This document shows, one piece after another, positions 44,764 through 47,061 of a stretch of DNA of 47,061 bases; within the stretch, counting starts at the first letter, position 1, and the number at the start of each line of letters is the position of its first letter. Below the pieces are notes generated by a model that made no database searches, was not told the DNA's origin, and worked only from the letters and a program-made list of their open reading frames with translations. A program made the translations under genes and the position numbers. Origin of the DNA: Lachnospiraceae bacterium (lineage in GTDB: Bacteria > Bacillota > Clostridia > Lachnospirales > Lachnospiraceae); the NCBI GenBank assembly GCA_017460885.1, contig JAFUAB010000014.1:1-47061 (forward strand). The letters run 5' to 3'.

Positions 44764-46341
44764 ATGATTAATACAACCGGAAAAAACAGAAAGCCCGGTC
44801 ATATTATAGGATTTGTTTTTTTTAGCCTGGCAGTTATACTGCTTGTTCTGTTGATCAGACTTGCAGACTGGTACAGAGAAGCCTTTGCGGAGATGGCCTT
44901 CTCTATAGTTGTCTACCAGCTTACTACCCCACTTACGGGAACTTCCCAGGAAATAATGAATGAAGTATTCAGAAGCGTATTTATAGCCGGTTCGATAATA
45001 TCGGCGTTGATCCTTGTTCCAATCGGAATTTTAAAATTCAAGTTTTATGATAGAGATATTGTCATCAGATCGGATAAGGATGGCACGCGTAAAACCGTCG
45101 TCCTAAAGGCCGCCCATATTAAAATCATTTACGGATGTACATGTGCCATCGTCTTGATCACTCTTGTATCAATGCTTGCATCCAGGGCGAAGGCGATAGG
45201 CGTTCCGCAATATTTACGTGAGATCTCACAAAGCTCGACCATTTATGAGGACGAATACGTAGAGACAAAAAACGTTGATATAACGTTTCCCGAAAAAAAG
45301 AGAAATCTGCTTCTAATTTATGTTGAGAGCATGGAGTCTTCATTCGCGGATACTGAGAGCGGAGGGATTTTAGAATATAACAGCATCCCGGAACTGACGG
45401 ATCTCGCTGAAAAGAACATTAATTTTTCAAGTTCGGACAAGATGGGAGGTTTTCATGTATATGGTATAGGCTTTACTATGGCAGGCTTGCTGGCATCCAC
45501 TTCCGGGATTAATTACAAGGTTCCGGTAACCGATACTTATCAACAAATGTTCGCAGGTTTTTTACCCGGAGTCACTTCACTTGGAGATGTTTTGAAAAAG
45601 AACGGATATACCAATTATTTCCAATGCGGATCCATGGCGGAATTCGCCGGAAGGGATACATATCTGATGGAACATGGAGACTATCAGATCAAGGATTTGA
45701 CATATGCTCGGGAGAAGGGATATGTGCCGGAGGATTATAACAACGGTTTCTGGGGATATGAGGATCTGTACCTCTATGAAATCGCAAAAAGAGAGCTAAC
45801 CGATATCGCATCTCTTGATGAGCCTTTTAATTATACGATGCTTACGGTTGACACTCATACACCGGCAGGATATGTGTGCGAATTTTGCCCTGATAAGTTT
45901 GAGGACCAATATGCTAATGTGTTAGCTTGTGCCAGTAAACAACTGTATGATTTCATAAAGTGGGCTGAACTTCAGGACTGGTATGAAAACACGACGATAC
46001 TTGTCATGGGCGATCACACCACAATGGCTGATTATTATCGAGTTGGAAAAAACAAATTGGATTTTGATGCATACTCACGTGAAGTATATAATTGCTTTAT
46101 TAACTGTGCGGATGGTCTTGATACCACGCACGTTAAGAACAGGGAGTTCTCTACCTGCGACATCTTCCCTACCATACTGGCAGCCATGGGAGTTCAAATA
46201 GACGGAGATCGACTTGGACTGGGTACAAATCTGTTTTCGGGAATGCCTACGATACCCGAAAGGATTGGGAGAGATGTATTCTATGAGGAGTTACAGAAAA
46301 ATTCCAAATTCTATACTAAACATTTCATAGAAGGTAAGTGA
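44764..46341 (+). CDS. OpgB/LtaS-like phosphoglycerol transferase 2
   Basis: A 525-residue paralogue of the preceding protein. Membrane segments lie at about 13-35, 70-92 and 122-144, then the extracellular phosphatase-like domain with YVESMESSFAD, GFTMAGLLASTSGINYKVP (catalytic Thr), MLTVDTHTPAGYVCEFCPDK and LVMGDHTTMADYY. The two proteins keep the same order and spacing of motifs, including the unusual CxxC (CEFC, CELC in the first copy), so they arose by duplication and probably add groups to different positions or polymers. GGAGG lies 14 bases before the ATG. The 87-base gap before it may hold its own promoter but I could not define one. Confidence 0.88.
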   Translation: MINTTGKNRKPGHIIGFVFFSLAVILLVLLIRLADWYREAFAEMAFSIVVYQLTTPLTGTSQEIMNEVFRSVFIAGSIISALILVPIGILKFKFYDRDIVIRSDKDGTRKTVVLKAAHIKIIYGCTCAIVLITLVSMLASRAKAIGVPQYLREISQSSTIYEDEYVETKNVDITFPEKKRNLLLIYVESMESSFADTESGGILEYNSIPELTDLAEKNINFSSSDKMGGFHVYGIGFTMAGLLASTSGINYKVPVTDTYQQMFAGFLPGVTSLGDVLKKNGYTNYFQCGSMAEFAGRDTYLMEHGDYQIKDLTYAREKGYVPEDYNNGFWGYEDLYLYEIAKRELTDIASLDEPFNYTMLTVDTHTPAGYVCEFCPDKFEDQYANVLACASKQLYDFIKWAELQDWYENTTILVMGDHTTMADYYRVGKNKLDFDAYSREVYNCFINCADGLDTTHVKNREFSTCDIFPTILAAMGVQIDGDRLGLGTNLFSGMPTIPERIGRDVFYEELQKNSKFYTKHFIEGK

Positions 46342-46361
46342 TATAAGGTCAGTTTTAAGAT

Positions 46362-47061
46362 TTATTGGGTAGGCCGGTCACGGAATAGTCCCGCTATGCA
46401 GCTCTTCTTACAGAAGCATACTCCGAAGGATATGACTCCGGCATAGCCTTCTTCAAGGATCCCGTCCTCGTAGCGTTTATCACGGATCTGGCCGAAGGCT
46501 TCCTGCAGGCCGTCATCCATTTCGTTGAATTTCTTACGCACCTTTATCTCGAAGATATATGCAGGATCCTTTCTTCCGTCCGGATAAAGGATTATATCCG
46601 GTCGTCCGTCGCCTGCTTCACGGTTGGATCTTGCGGCATAATCCGGCATTCCGAGCAACAGGGACAGCATATACCCGTGGTAGAAGCTTTCGCTGCTGTC
46701 GAATGTGCTTATGGATTTTTTAAAGAGTTCCTGCATTATATCCGCGATAGAGTCGGCATCCTTATTTCTGATCGCATTGTACAGTGCTGTGCGATCTGTG
46801 GATTTAACTATTTTGTCAAACCATTCACTGATCTGATTATCGTAGATACTTGCTACCTCCTGATTGGGGATACACATAGTCATATAGATATCCCTTCCTG
46901 CCTGTCTCTCCGAGACCTTCTTCATATATCCGGTGAAGAACAGGAAATTCCACAGATTATCCTCCGAATCATGGATATCCCCATAGGTGATGTCCTCGTG
47001 GATCCTTTTCTCTATGGTGCCGCCGGCGATAAGGCCTTCCAGCTCTCTTTTGACATCTTCA
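46362..47061 (-). CDS. AAA-ATPase-like/PD-(D/E)XK nuclease protein, 5' end off the window
   Basis: The minus-strand frame is open to the right edge of the window (EDVKRELEGLIAGGTIEKRI... on the far side of the internal ATG at 46925), so only the C-terminal 232 residues are seen. They contain WNFLFFTGYMKK, the helical YNAIRNKDADSIADIMQELF region, FYHGYMLSLLLGM and a PD-(D/E)XK nuclease site: GRPDIILYP (Asp) followed by YIFEIKVRK (Glu-x-Lys). This is the end of the widespread proteins with an N-terminal AAA-ATPase-like domain and a C-terminal DUF1703 nuclease. The function is not established; a mobile or defence-related origin is often assumed. It converges on the phosphoglycerol transferase gene with a 20-base gap. 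Confidence 0.87.
   Translation of the reverse strand, partial: EDVKRELEGLIAGGTIEKRIHEDITYGDIHDSEDNLWNFLFFTGYMKKVSERQAGRDIYMTMCIPNQEVASIYDNQISEWFDKIVKSTDRTALYNAIRNKDADSIADIMQELFKKSISTFDSSESFYHGYMLSLLLGMPDYAARSNREAGDGRPDIILYPDGRKDPAYIFEIKVRKKFNEMDDGLQEAFGQIRDKRYEDGILEEGYAGVISFGVCFCKKSCIAGLFRDRPTQ

Noticed and set aside
46362-46925. Treating the minus-strand nuclease as a complete 187-residue gene
   Set aside because: The same frame continues without a stop to the window edge with family-like sequence, so the ATG at 46925 is internal.

Overview
The window looks like a chromosome segment of a motile, anaerobic, Gram-positive Firmicute of the Lachnospiraceae type (Butyrivibrio/Roseburia relatives). 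This is inferred from moderate G+C, strong AGGAGG-type ribosome binding sites with frequent GTG/TTG starts, a class 1B dihydroorotate dehydrogenase with PyrK, desulfoferrodoxin and rubrerythrin in place of aerobic defences, an IleRS of the long type, and IS66 remnants. I cannot name a species. No rRNA, tRNA or CRISPR array was seen.

Layout. Bases 1-2450 are a decayed accessory patch: an IS66 remnant (tnpB plus a tnpC that has lost its catalytic core) and, on the minus strand, a broken JAMM-like toxin fragment followed by a small possible immunity gene. Bases 2437-13404 are housekeeping and central metabolism: secA, ileS (with a 167-bp near-palindrome in its leader), glycogen phosphorylase and an aconitase-family hydratase. 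Bases 13444-19484 hold a small membrane protein, a lipoprotein that is GH9-like but has lost its catalytic residues, plsC and pyrC-pyrK-pyrD. A dCache chemoreceptor (19721-21727) follows.

Bases 21988-35831 form one co-directional surface-glycan cluster. It encodes steps toward pseudaminic acid (PseI, PseC), UDP-N-acetyl-L-fucosamine (CapE/FnlA, CapF/FnlB, CapG/FnlC) and a dTDP-3-amino-3,6-dideoxyhexose (FdtA, FdtB). It also has a lipid-linked initiating sugar transferase, three glycosyltransferases, a hexapeptide acyltransferase and a DUF1796 protein. A superoxide reductase sits inside it. After a separate gene at 35975 with a SigD-like promoter, a second run (36726-46341) carries rubrerythrin, an acyl carrier protein, an acyl-AMP ligase, an iron alcohol dehydrogenase, a LuxE-LuxC fusion, a GNAT and two OpgB/LtaS-like phosphoglycerol transferases. 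This second run looks like an acyl/aldehyde/alcohol tailoring module for a surface polymer. A PD-(D/E)XK nuclease-like gene runs off the right edge on the minus strand.

Most interesting signal. Between the chemoreceptor and pseI lies a compact array of hairpins (21805-21968). Read on the minus strand, five of them present the CsrA-type core GGAUG in the loop, and a sixth weaker hairpin also has GGA unpaired. A separate hairpin with a near-perfect match to the CsrA SELEX consensus sits in the 5' leader of the gene at 35975, behind a SigD-like promoter. Together they suggest a CsrA regulatory circuit, possibly with a CsrB-like sponge RNA, which is not something I know to be described in Firmicutes. 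Transcription of the array is unproven.
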